A stretch of DNA of 64,000 bases from Pseudoneurospora amorphoporcata (taxonomy: Eukaryota > Ascomycota > Sordariomycetes > Sordariales > Sordariaceae): NCBI GenBank assembly GCA_033297205.1, contig MU859212.1, positions 1 through 64,000 of the forward strand, written 5' to 3'. Below the pieces are notes generated by a model. It saw only the letters and a list, made by a program, of their open reading frames with translations. It had not been told where the DNA came from and searched no databases. Numbering within the stretch: the first letter of the stretch is position 1; each line of letters begins with the position of its first letter. Below, piece after piece: positions 12,000-22,871 of the stretch. Position numbers and translations under genes: made by a program.

Positions 12000-12150
12000 G
12001 CGAAATGCGACGCGGTTGATATAAGCTTTCGCAGCCGACGGGGTAGCCTTGCTTTGTAGGCTTGGATTGTGTCCACCCGCACACCGAGAGCGCCAAGCAA
12101 TGCCAAGACATGGCGATAGCTTCAAATCCGAAGTTAGCGCATGTCAGCAA
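12000..12150 (-). repeat. Dispersed repeat, copy A
   Basis: The minus strand matches the plus strand at 49915-50070. Shared blocks include GAAGCTATCGCCAT, CTTGGCATT, GGGTGGACACA, ACCCCGTCG and GAAAGC-TAT-TCAACCGC. Part is also shared with 52448-52500 (AAGCTTATATC, ACCGC, TCGC). The copies are diverged, with many C/T and G/A differences. No coding capacity is evident. This copy lies directly beside the decayed 5S fragment. Confidence 0.75.
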
Positions 12151-12185
12151 CACAATTGGGAACCGCGCAATTGATTTAATGCAAA

Positions 12186-12313
12186 AAGCAACAAGCGGCC
12201 AAAAAGACATCAAACCAATCAAAGGCATCAATAAAAAAGCAAGAGACAAAAAACACATACAACACTTGGGATTCGCTAATTGTTACCGACCTAATTACTA
12301 GTCAGGCAATTGA
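12186..12313 (-). pseudogene. Truncated 5S rRNA copy with RIP-like mutations
   Basis: 12255-12313 corresponds to the 3' half of the 5S gene at 9675-9733. I count nine differences in about 59 aligned bases, and every one is C-to-T or G-to-A relative to the intact gene. The homology continues into the 3' flank (9621-9674 against 12186-12254: AACAAGC, GGCC, GCATCA-TAAAAAAGCA). The 5' half of the 5S is absent, so it cannot yield 5S rRNA. Confidence 0.85.
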
Positions 12314-12802
12314 TATGAACCGGGTCTTTTAATCACGTGCAATTTGCAAGTTCCAGTCGGATTTACAGCCTGAGACCACTGTATTCGTCCCCCTCCTTCT
12401 TCTTCGACTTTCGGGTATTTAGGTTGAGGACCTGGCAGGCTGGCAGTGACTTCCTTGGGATCTTCCCTTTCTCCCTTGGACCAATCAAACAGTCAATTTC
12501 TCCTCATTGGTGCCAATCACTCTTTCACCAAGCAATTGATTTAGCGCCTTGAACCTTCCGGGTCCATGAATGCCCAGCCTCAAAAAAGACATGTCGTTTG
12601 GGTAATTGCCCCTGACGTGTAATTGGGAGGAAGCCGCCAGCCACCCATCTCGCGCCTAACAAGGTGACAACACGGAGCCCTACGCTCCCTCATAACCTCG
12701 AGAAAACATAGTGTTCTAGTTTCTTTTCCTTGTTACTCGATTCATTAAACATCAACCATAGCATCATCACCGCAATCAAGACGTTCCTCCCTCAAAGCTA
12801 CG
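12314..12802. promoter_or_regulatory. Upstream region of the HET-ankyrin locus
   Basis: About 490 bp with no coding frame recognised. It would hold the promoter of the HET-ankyrin gene while that gene was active. Confidence 0.3.
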
Positions 12803-15487
12803 ATGCGTCCGCGACTGCGCTCGTCGGTCCAGAGGCCTCTCAAGCGGAAGCGACACGGAAATGCGGAGGATAGGGAAGGTTCTATGGACCAAGAGCAGTC
12901 TCGCCCTGCCCCTCTGCTCGAGTTGCCGACATCTATACAGCACATCTCCGCCACTACCTCTACGTCCTCCTTTTCCCTCCCTGCTTCCCTCCCCCTCCCG
13001 GCCGCTCCGGCTATCAGTTTCACCGACGTAGAAACGTCCGCCTCACAGCTCCCACTCGCTCCGGCTACCGGTTTCACCAACGTAGAGACGTCCACCCCAC
13101 GGCCCCCAGCCACTCCAACTACTAGTTCCGCCGATACAGAGACGTCCGCCGGCGTGGATAACACAAAGCAGGTAGGCTCACTTCTTTTCCCCCTACAGCA
13201 TTTCAGAATGATGCTAACACCTCCCTTATAAAGAGTCTATATGACAACTTATCACGTAGCCATATTCGCTTGCTTCAACTATTGCCGTCTGAAAACGAGA
13301 ACGCCGCAATACACTGTGAGCTCTTTCTGCACCGCATTGGACTCAAATGTCACTCGTCCGTACGAGGCCTTATCCTACGTGTGGGGCTCTGGGGACAAGC
13401 CTCGTTCCATCTTTATGAACGGGTACAATTTGGCCGTCGGGGAAAACCTTTACGCAGCGTTGTTACATCTTCCGAGATCACTCCATTCAACGGACTATAT
13501 GGATAGATGCCATTTGCATTAACCAAAAAGACGAAGAAGAAAAAGGACACCAAGTTCAATCTATGGCGAAGATCTACGCTAAAGCAAGTCGCGTAATTGT
13601 TTGGCTTGGAGAGGAGGCAGCCGGTAGCGACCAAGCGCTCGAAGAAATACGCATCGCAGCTGAGGACAATAAAGCGGGAATCCTTGCACTACTTCAACGA
13701 CCGTGGTTTCGGCGCATCTGGGTAAGGGAACCCCGATGTCAAAGTATTATAACTAAGGAAGCTGACAGATTGACGCAGGTGCTTCAGGAAGTTGCCGCGG
13801 CTCGCCATATCCTGATCAAGTGTGGTTCTGCTGAGGTTGACGGATTTGCATTCTGCTCAGGCCTAAAGGCATTGAACTTGTCTAATGAACTCCCCGCAGA
13901 CCTACGGGCCCGAATCCTTTCAGTAGCCTACCTTATAAGGGGCGCAATCTTCCGGCCCAAATACGCGACCAGTCAATCAGACAACTTTTCTCTTAACATA
14001 CGCCCTCTAGGTGAACTGATAGAGATGTACCACACCCGCGAAGCTACAGATCGTCTCGATAAAGTATATGCCTTACTTGGTATGAGCTCTGATAATCCAA
14101 CCGCAGCAGGATTAGTCGCCGACTACAAGACTTCATGGAAACAACTCTTCAACAAACTCATCCACTTCTTCCTATCTGAATTGGTCTCTGTAGACCTTTC
14201 GGACAATAAGGAGATTGCCATCATTGAGGGCAAGAGCTGCATTCTTGGCGAAGTGTCCTCGGTTGAGAGAAATGCTACTTGGGACGACAGACAAGATGTG
14301 GCCATTACTTGGAGGAATGATCCCAGCTATATTTGCGTGGAGGAAGCATGGGGCTTTTGCTGGACCCTCCCGACTACGGCAAAGTCTGTCCAACAAGGAG
14401 ATGTTATCTGCCTTCTTCAAGGAGCGTCGAGACCTACGATCCTCAGGCCATACAACTATCACTGGGCGGTTATAATGATTGCAGTTTCCCCAGCACTCCA
14501 TTCACCAGCTACGACCGAAGATATCAAGTGGTCAGAACTGTCACAATCGATAACAGTCTTTCCACACAATTCTTCACTTATCTGGAATTGGGATATAGAT
14601 CCAGACAACAACCACGACTACTTTGCAAGCATTCCAGAGCATTCAAAGAAAGAGTTGGAAGGTTGTCTAAATGCGGTGACTAGGATACGGAATATCAGAT
14701 TGATATTACAAGAGATAAAACAATATGGAGTTGCAGTGAAGAATCTTCGGGAAGAAATGGCGGTTCTTGAGAGGGCATTGAGGAGCATGAGCAACCTAAA
14801 AAAGACTTGCCTAGGTCCCGAGGATTCAGAAAAGGAAGATGCAAAGGAACTAGAAACAATGGTAAATCAACTATCGGGGACAAGGGCCAATGGACGCTAC
14901 TATGCTTGGCGGCAGAAAACGGGCATAAGACGGTCATTAAGCTGCTTCTCGACACTGGCAAGGTCGACGCGGATGCTAAGAATAAGGATAGAATGACAGC
15001 GCTGCATATAGCGGCAGAGAATGGGCATGAGGCGGTTGTTAAGCTGCTTCTCGATACTGGCAAGGTCGACGTAAATACTTGGGGGGGTGATTATGGACAG
15101 ACAGCGCTACATATAGCGGCAGCGAATAGGCATGAGGCGGTTGTTAAGATGCTTCTCGGAAATGGCAAGGTTAACGTAGATGCTAAGGATATGATTGACC
15201 AGACAGCGCTACATATAGCGGCGAAAGAAGGGTGTAAGGCAGTTGTTAAGCTGCTTCTCGATACTGGCAAGGTTGATGTAAATGCTAAGAATTGGGCTGG
15301 ACAGACAGCGCTACATATAGCGGCGGAAAATGGGTATGAGGCGGTTGTTAAGCTGCTTCTCGAAACTGGCAAGGTTCACGTAGATGCTAAAGATAGGGAT
15401 AGACAGACAGCGTTGTACATAGCGGAACGGAATGGGCATGAGGCGGTTGTTGAGCTACTCAGGTTGTATCCCAAGAAGCAAGCTTAG
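12803..15487 (+). pseudogene. HET-domain/ankyrin-repeat gene with three frameshifts
   Basis: The first exon 12803-13171 encodes a Ser/Thr/Pro-rich leader with imperfect FTDVETS/FTNVETS repeats. After an intron (13172-13233) the HET domain starts (IRLLQLLPSENENA). It needs a +1 shift near 13345 to read YEALSYVWGSGDKPRS and another near 13472 to read RTIWIDAICINQKDEEE and IYAKASRVIVWLGEEA. A 57-bp intron at 13722-13778, open in frame, restores PWFRRIWVLQEVAAARH. Near 14870-14900 a third shift is needed to enter six ankyrin repeats (about 14876-15487) ending at the stop 15485-15487. HET proteins trigger incompatibility cell death in filamentous fungi. As read, this allele cannot make the full protein; sequencing error is the alternative. 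Confidence 0.8.
14876..15480 (+). repeat. Ankyrin-coding tandem repeats, near-identical units
   Basis: Six units of about 99-105 bp encode ankyrin repeats of the form QTALHIAAENGHEAVVKLLL-DTGKVDV. Blocks such as GCTGCTTCTCGA and ACAGACAGCGCTACATATAG recur almost unchanged at DNA level. That suggests recent expansion or gene conversion among units. Confidence 0.8.
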
Positions 15488-15691
15488 AGGACAACTGCAC
15501 CTCGAGTTAGCCTTTCACAATCTTTCCTCCTGCAAGAATTGATCTCAGTTTACTCCCCAATCTTTATTGTTTACTCCCTATTGGGAGTCTCTTCTGGTCG
15601 TCGTATATTTCAATCGTAACGCTGGTGAGACCGTAATGGCAATATCACACAGAATGTATTCGCAATAGTCAAAGGTGACAGAACCTTCGTC

Positions 15692-16267
15692 ATGAGCAAC
15701 AACGGATGCCTGAGGATCGAAACATATCTTGCACCTACTCAAGGCAAGGACTACCTGTTCTCCTTCGACTGCACAGACGGGACGTTAGACAGGGATGGGC
15801 GCGAGAAGCGGCTTGGGATCCATCTGATGAAGACTGGACAGAGACAGGATATGTCAGATGCCGTGTTTCCGAGACATTCTCGACCTCAATTCGACCGCAT
15901 GCTGTGGTCGGGCGCGCCCAACACGGTCTACATCCGGAAGGATCTCACGCCCATCGAGTCAACCAAGGTGCGGATACAGTTCATGTTGCAGAGCTCGCTC
16001 ATATTCCACTTTCACTTCCACACGCCGCACAGGTCCAGGGTCCACAACATGAACCTGCAAGCCCAGCCGTCGAGCGCATGGGATCGATGCGAACGGATCG
16101 AAGGCACTTCATCACCAGCGACCAGGAAAAAACTTTGGCGCCTGTGTGCAGTGAAGTCGAGATGGTGGAGGTTTGTCATCGTCTGCGGGCTGATAGACCC
16201 TCGCGCGGCAAACCCTTCTCGAAGACAGGCGGATCACGGACTGGAGGCCATCGAGATGCTCGAGTAA
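15692..16267 (+). pseudogene. Possible decayed ORF downstream of HET-ankyrin gene
   Basis: A 191-codon frame starts DYLFSFDCTDGTLDRDGREK, which looks protein-like. The sequence then appears to continue in another frame (TETGYVRCRVSETFSTSIRP, from about 15838) and return to the first (GAPNTVYIRKDL). Alternating frames suggest a frameshifted relic, not a working gene. No family is recognised. It could be the remains of a separate gene or of the C-terminal part of the HET-ankyrin locus. Confidence 0.3.
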
Positions 16268-16578
16268 GGTATGTGGTAGCGGTAGAGAAGAGGACCAGAC
16301 GCTGGCGGAAGACGAGCATTATCGACTAGCATCGGAGCACGCACTCGCATGTGCCTATCTCAATGACAGGCGGATCAGGGAGTTCATCGCGATAATGTCG
16401 CGGAGCAAGTGTGGTGCCGAAGTTCGGCATGGCGCTGAGACCAATTGTACAGGTACGCTATCCGCTATTTCCAAAGATTCAACACTTCACAAAACGCTCC
16501 CAAGAATACCTCTAGGGTCGCGGGGATGGGGGTGAGGTGGTCATAGGGCTTAACCACGGTCAACACTTCGGGGTATGA

Positions 16579-18538
16579 TTACGTCTCGCTTGTCTCACTC
16601 GTCTCACTTGTCTCACTCCATGTCGCCCCGCTTGTCTCACTTGTTCTGTCACTCATTCCGTCGGATTGATCTAAGTCTTCCTCAACGCGCGCCCTTTTAG
16701 AAGGACGGTGATCCTCCTCTTCAACTGCCGGATGCTCATGTCTCGCAGGGGGCTGCGCAGACGAGGGGGCCATTAGAAGGGCTTTGTTGATGGAAGGCGA
16801 TTCCGGCCGATGAATCGTATCCCACAAGACTTTCAGGCGATCAAGGCAGTCCCACCCCTTCAGAACCTGGCAGAGGGCGATGCTGTATACCAAGCACTTC
16901 TCGACCACATCGACCTTGAGTTTCCCCCATACGTCCACCAGAGTCGTGATGGCGGGGATCTTCTTAAAGACGTGGTCCGAGTAATATACGTGGTCCGAGT
17001 ACATGTCGTCGAACAGGTGTGACGCACTTATCGAGTCGGGCTCGTTGAGCCGACCGTGGGCGTGAACAAGCTTGCTAGTCCATTGTTCGAGGCTAAGATC
17101 GTTGGCAGTCTGCGGGAAGATCTGTCCACCGTTATACGGTGCGTCAGAAACCTGGAACAATTTCCGTTTGGATGTGCTATCTTTGCGACCAAACTTTGTT
17201 CGATGTAGTCCGTGGAGCTGGTAGAAGTTGAAGCAGGCCACCTTGCAGTTCGAAAAAATAACATCGGTGATATCTGCATGCGCCTCGCTCGGCAACCGGT
17301 CCATGAAGAGCAGAAAGGCCTGGGAGGGAAGCATGCTGACCTCAATTCCCAAGGGGTCCGTAAGCCGAGGGTCAAGCTCAACTACCACCGTACCTGGCGG
17401 TGGCTGCCGGCGCAGCACGGGAGAGGTACTAGGGCGAACGCCAGGCGGCTGCTGGGATGTGCTGCCCGCCTGCGCCGCATAGTACTCTTCAGCCCGTATT
17501 TCAGTTTGATCTACCGTATCCGCTCCATTCTCGATCGTTTCGAGGATGAAAGTCATTGCAGCTGCCACCTTTGAGTATTCCGGGTCTTGAAGCCCAGAGA
17601 AGCGACACATATCGATGTGGTTCCTTGAAATGTGTTGCTTCGTCTCGATTGTGGGGTCGTCCAGACAAGAAGACTGGTCGTCGACTACTTTGCTTCCGAA
17701 GAGCATCAGGTCGCCGTATTCTTCCTGGAACGAAAATATCTGCCATTTCCTCGTGTGGCACATGGTGGAAAACTCATCCCTCAGCTCGGTCAAGCGTTCC
17801 GCATCTGGCATGAGCGTGTTGACAATTTGGCTGTTGACTTGAAAACCAGAAGCTCGAACGGAAACGGAAAGGAGATGATGGAAGAAGTTCCGTGGATCTG
17901 CCCCTCTGTGCGGGGTCCCGAAGAAGAAGACGCCCACCACCGCTTCGAAGATGCTATGAAGATGAGCTTTCGTTGTCGCACACCCTTGGGACCTTCGCAT
18001 GGCCTCCTTGACGACGATGCCGCCAAGGCTGTGGGCGACGAAGAGGACCGGCCGAGATCTCTCATTTAGATTGCGTCGCAAGGCTTCGAGGGAGCATAAG
18101 AGGTCCCAGGCGTGGTCATAGACCGTCTTCTTGCTCACTGGTCCCTTGAACCAGTGTCGGAGCTTGGTGTCGTAGCCGTATGTGAGGATCCGTGAGTCAG
18201 GGATCGTTTTGCAAGCAAGGTCTGCTGGCCAGTAGACATCTTGTCGTTGTTGCCCTTCCGGCGCCGCCGTGTCGGACTGTGGGATTGAGGGTGTGGCGGC
18301 TCGTTTTTTCGACTTCTCTGTGGCCCTTTTCAATGTCCAAGTATCCTTTGGATGGCCAGTGAATCCATGGACGAATACTATGCTTTCAAGACATTAGCCG
18401 TTGAGTTCTACTAGATGCGGCCACGACTGGATGCATGCGCTCGTGAAAACAATCGGAAGATACATACTCGATCGTCGGATGCGGAGCTTCATACAGCACC
18501 GTGAAGCCCTTCTCGTGGACGCTGACGTGGCTCGCCAT
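16579..18538 (-). CDS. SesB-like alpha/beta hydrolase (serine esterase/lipase type)
   Basis: Two exons, 18538-18468 and 18382-16579, give 624 residues; the acceptor at 18383 restores DIVFVHGFTGHPKDTW. HG at about 29-30 can supply the oxyanion hole, the nucleophile is Ser142 in VAHSLGG, and a candidate catalytic His lies in RNHIDMCRF. This layout matches the SesB-like hydrolase domain often found at the N-terminus of fungal NLRs and also as a stand-alone protein. The C-terminal half (about 330-570) matches no family I know. The tail is acidic and ends in SET repeats. No signal peptide, so cytosolic or membrane-associated. It lies near NACHT and HET genes, which fits a non-self-recognition setting. 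Substrate unknown. Confidence 0.78.
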
Positions 18539-19302
18539 GACAGCGCGGCGGGACGCGATCAAGAGCACTCGGAGGCGTATTTCGGCCCGAGCCTGCCACG
18601 CCTGGCCTGTGTCTGCTTAGATATGCACGGAAGCGGTCGTACTTGAGGAGCGCCGTCGATAAGGTAAGGTGCACTGTCGAAAACTTGATCAATCTTGGCG
18701 GAGTGAATTGAGAGAATCAGGGGATTTGAGGGATCTTGGGGAAGTGGGGAGCCCTTTATGAAGTTCCCTCACCAAAGAACAGGAACTGAAGTATATCCCG
18801 CATCCGCCGCAGTTGTATCATGGATGTGCGTGAGGTTGACGTGACGTGCCGTGCCACGGGGCAGTGAGCCTAACTGACAGCCCGAGGGTTTCACAAGAAG
18901 CCACCGAGCCACCGAGCCACGGGCAATGCAGCAGCGCCGCCAATCAAACAACTATACATACCTTGAATGCGTATCGCCATTCCTAGAGGTAATCGTTGGT
19001 TTCTCGTATATCTAGTATCGTTCTTCTGTCATCCCACACTCGACGCCACCACTTCGGTACAAATCGACGACGAACCGGAGCGCAACGCTTCCTCTTGGTA
19101 ACTTCTTCCCTGCCTAGATACTCAAAAGACTCGAGAAGACGTTTCTATGGCGCCCATTCTGCCATCGAACGCAGAGATGTGAATAACGGACATGGTACAC
19201 TTTGGGAGTGTTCTGTCCTGCCAAGGGCCCACTCGTCTGTGGGCACGGCCTCATCTAGATCATCATCATCAACACAGAGGACCATTGTATTAACGCTGAG
19301 CT
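18539..19302. other. Gene-free interval
   Basis: About 760 bp with no supported gene. It contains the promoter side of the SesB-like gene. Confidence 0.35.
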
Positions 19303-20708
19303 TCACGCATCATACCTCCTCCCAGTGTTCCCACCATTCGACTCCGTTCCCCCTTGCCCGATACCCCCCCCATCTCTCCCGTGATGATTATGGTTATTGT
19401 CCTCCCACCCACTACTCAACTCAAACCTCTCCATCGCCACGGGCATCTCCACCGCCTTCTCTTCCGTCGTCACCTCGTACACCTCATTCTTCCCTTGTCG
19501 CTGCTGCTCGTTTGCATAACCATCCCTCCCAAACCCGCCACAATCTAACTCCCTTGGTCCCCAGCCTCCTTCTGCGTCTTTCATTATCCTCCGTTGCTCC
19601 ACTTCGCCCATGGACACCAAGGGTGTGCCGTACCCTGCTTGTGCGTCATCTTGCGAGCTTCTCCCGCTGCCGTTGCCGTTGCCGTTGCGGTTCAGTGGTT
19701 CTGAGCCACCACCGCGGGGTTCATGCTTTGACTTTCGTCGGTCTTTTCGAAGGCGGTAGACCCAAACGAACCAGGCGGCGAAGGCAAAGGCGCAGATGAC
19801 GGCTAGACCGCCGATGACGCCGCCGACTATTGCGCCGATGTTGGAGTTGCTGCTACCACCGCTATCGCTGCTGCTGCTGTTGTTGTTGTTGCCTGCCTCT
19901 GGTGCCGAGCCTGTGGAGTCGGTGGATGAAGGATTATAGGAAGAGGAGGAGGAGAAGGTGGTGGTGGTGGTGGTAGTGGTAGCAGCAATGTAACCAGCTG
20001 CATCAGCCTGCGAAGCGGTATAATGAGCTTTTGTCACGCTCCAACCGCAGGCGATGTACTGGAAGGGCCCAAGGTTGTTGTCTAACGTGAGGTAGGCAGA
20101 TGAGCACCTGGAGGCGCCAGAGGGGTCTTTGCTTGAACTTTGAACCTGTCAGTATGTTTTTTTTCTTTTTTTTTTTCCATTTACCTTTTGCCCCATTTTT
20201 TTTCGATTTTCTCGGTCCATCACTGTTCCAGTCTGCTGTCCATCTCCCCTAGCATATAAGAAGACCAAAAGCACCAGACCTACCAAGTTATCGTTCTGAG
20301 ATCCTGCCCGTTGTTTGAAGGTCCACATCCATCCTGGCAGTTATCCTGATCATAACAAACCCCCGGCATCCAACATCTGCCCACGTCACCCTCGGCTGTC
20401 CCACAGAAACCCCATAGTCCGCGGTTGAAGTCGACTTGGATCTGGAAACCGGTGGCTGGGAAACGTGTCGCTGAGCTTTGCTGGTTGTGAATCTGTGTGT
20501 AGCGAGATGCGAATGACTGTGCTATTGTTGCTGGTAGAGTGATGAGAGAGTCTGGCTCTGAGAGTGTCGGTGATGCCCTTTTCTGGTTGAGGAGTGTCGT
20601 TGGTGTTGTTGGAGCGGGCGTTTGTGCGCTTCTGCGATGTCGCGGAGAAGACATGACGTAGAGAGAATGAGTGAAGTTGGACTCCACCGCAATAATCCGA
20701 TCGTTCAA
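19303..20708 (-). CDS. Single-pass membrane protein with Cys-rich ectodomain
   Basis: Exon 1 is 20708-20284 and exon 2 is 20131-19303, giving about 417 residues; a start at 20654 (MSSPRHRR) is also possible. The N-terminal half has a cysteine-rich segment (GFCGTAEGDVGRCW, CYDQDNCQDGC, ASRCSSAY, YIACGWS). A Thr/Ser/Asn-rich stalk follows (T8, S6, N and S runs), then one hydrophobic helix (AIVGGVIGGLAVICAFAFAA) and a basic stop-transfer RLRKDRRK. The long Gly/Asn-rich tail would be cytoplasmic. This design resembles Wsc/Mid2-like cell-wall sensors in outline, but no named domain is recognised and no classic signal peptide is seen, so the role is unassigned. Confidence 0.65.
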
Positions 20709-21824
20709 AGCTTAAATCCAAGATGAATGACAGATCCGATGAAAGAAAGAGAAGTGAAAGAGGCGTGTCGAAAAACTTGGGAGACCTCGTTCGTCCCGTG
20801 CCGCTTCGGAAACTTTTTGGAAATTGCAGACAGCCTTCAGGGGGAGCACGCCCTGTAACTTCAGCTTTGGTGGCCAATCACGTACACAAGCGCGCTTGGA
20901 ACAGATTAGGACTAGAGGCGTTACATTCGCCAGGGCTGAGAGGTCTCGGCATCGTGATCCTCCGTGTCCCCCTTGTCGAAGGTGTTGAAGCGAGCTAAAG
21001 ACATTGGACGGAAAACCGTTGACGAAATGCGGTCGAGTGGCACGGAAGCGCGATGGCTGTGGGCGGCACGGTTGCACAAAACTTGCCTAGCTGTGCCATG
21101 CGTGTGCGGTCAGTATTGTCGTCGTCGAGAGATGGAAAAGGCTCCAGTTTTGATGTCTCGGCAACCCGACCCCAAGAACCCCAAAGCCGGGATACGGTAT
21201 CCCGAATCTCGGCTCCAGCTGTTCGGCCATCGTGACAATGCGTCCCGAAACGCGGGGAAAGCCGCCAGGAACCGATCGATGTATTTGGCTGTCGAGGACT
21301 TGACCCCCACCAAGGAAGAGACGAACGAACCGAGCACTGGGAAGACGAGGAGGACCCGTAGCATCGTGGGGGAAACCCGAGAAGATGCAGGACCAAAAAG
21401 ACGATGAACGATCTACCGATTGGAAGACGCAAAGTTCCCTTTCCAAAAACTTCCTTGACCGCATTTGTTTTTTTCTCTATGGTGAATTGGCGATCACCAT
21501 GTCCCCCAATGTCCCCTCTCGTCATGCACCCCGAGGCACGCTTCCCCCGCATTTTGACCATGCTCGCTCACGCTGCCCAGACGCGGGGTGCAGGAAGAGA
21601 CCACCATGTTAGCTTGCCCATATTCTCACGAGTGGACATGACATCGTGGATGCCGGAAGCCGCTCGCTTCCCCTGTGAACATGCCGTGAGTACAAAACCA
21701 CCCGACTTCCTCCCTACCTGTCTCCCAAGATGCCAGCGACCCCAACGACAGCGATTCCACTACCCGTCGCCAGGAACATAACACCACCACTCCTGACACC
21801 GCCATCGACATAACCACCACAACC
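20709..21824. other. Divergent gene-free interval
   Basis: About 1.1 kb between the divergent membrane protein and SDR genes. Several overlapping frames occur on both strands, none with family features. It presumably holds both promoters. Confidence 0.35.
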
Positions 21825-22871
21825 ATGACAACCCCCACCAAGAAATCAATCCTCATAACCGGCGCAGGCGGTCTCGTCGGCCCCCTCCTCGCGCGCCGCC
21901 TCCTCCGCGACCCCAACTACTCCCAACACACAATCTACCTAACCGACCTCTCCCCGCCCATCATCCTTTCCGCCTCTCCCTCCAATGGCATCACCCCCGA
22001 CCGGCTCCAAAACCTCATCCCCGTCCAAGGGGACATAACCTCCCCCTCCTTCGTCTCATCTCTCGTCGCCCAGACTCTCGAGAACGGAGCAGCAAAGCTA
22101 GAAGCCGTGTTCATTTTCCACGGCATCATGTCCGCCGGTTCCGAAGCCGATTTTGAGTCATCCCTAAAAGTCAACGTCGATTCTGTCCGCCTACTCTTGG
22201 ACGAGATTAGACGGACTGCGCCCGGGACCCGGGTGGTGTACAGCAGCAGCCAGGCAGTCTACGGCCAGCCTCTGCCCGAGGTGGTGACAGACGACGTCAT
22301 GCCCACGCCGCAATCGACGTACGGCGCACACAAGCTGATGATGGAGACGTACATCAACGACTTGCATCGCAAGGGGTTCATCGAGGGGTTTATCGTGCGG
22401 TTCCCCACTATTAGCGTTCGGCCGGGGAACCCCACGGCTGCGGCTTCGAGTTTCTTGTCGGGTATCATCCGCGAGCCGTTGGATGGGAAGGAGTGCGTGG
22501 TTCCCATCGAGGACCGGTCCTTCAAGTCGTATCTGTCGAGCCCCAGGACGATCGCGGAGAATTTGGTAAGGGTGCTGGAGATGGATGCCAAAAGGTTGCC
22601 GGAGCATAGGAGAGTCATCAACTTTCCGGGGATTTCAGTGTCACTGCAGGAATTGTTGGATGCGCTGGAGAAGGTGGGCGGGAAGGAGGCGGTGGGGTTG
22701 GTTAAGGAAAAAAGGGATGAGGGGCTGGAAAAGGTGTTGAGGAGCTGGCCGACGGATTTTGATACGAGTGTGGCGGTGGGGAGGTTGGGGCTGGTCGTGG
22801 ATGAGGGAGTGGAGGGGTTGGTTGGGGAGTATGTTGAGGAGTATGTTGAGAGTTTGAAGGCGGAGGAGTAG
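21825..22871 (+). CDS. NAD(P)-dependent extended SDR / epimerase-like, DenD-like
   Basis: An intronless gene of 348 residues. The Rossmann nucleotide-binding motif GAGGLVG sits at about 13-19, and the catalytic pair Y-x3-K appears as YGAHK at about 166-170, with VVYSSSQAVYG supplying the upstream Ser. The sequence VRFPTISVRPGNPT downstream fits the NAD-dependent epimerase/dehydratase family, and the overall pattern recalls D-erythronate dehydrogenase-type enzymes. It should oxidise or reduce a small hydroxyacid or sugar derivative in the cytosol; the substrate is not shown. No cluster context supports a specific pathway. Confidence 0.8.
   Translation: MTTPTKKSILITGAGGLVGPLLARRLLRDPNYSQHTIYLTDLSPPIILSASPSNGITPDRLQNLIPVQGDITSPSFVSSLVAQTLENGAAKLEAVFIFHGIMSAGSEADFESSLKVNVDSVRLLLDEIRRTAPGTRVVYSSSQAVYGQPLPEVVTDDVMPTPQSTYGAHKLMMETYINDLHRKGFIEGFIVRFPTISVRPGNPTAAASSFLSGIIREPLDGKECVVPIEDRSFKSYLSSPRTIAENLVRVLEMDAKRLPEHRRVINFPGISVSLQELLDALEKVGGKEAVGLVKEKRDEGLEKVLRSWPTDFDTSVAVGRLGLVVDEGVEGLVGEYVEEYVESLKAEE

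Noticed and set aside
14868..14900. Intron explaining the HET-to-ankyrin frame change
   Set aside because: The only GT-AG pair that fits would be about 24 bp, too short for a fungal intron.
15000..15480. CRISPR-like array of regular repeats
   Set aside because: The repeats code for ankyrin units in frame, with no unique spacers, in a eukaryotic context.
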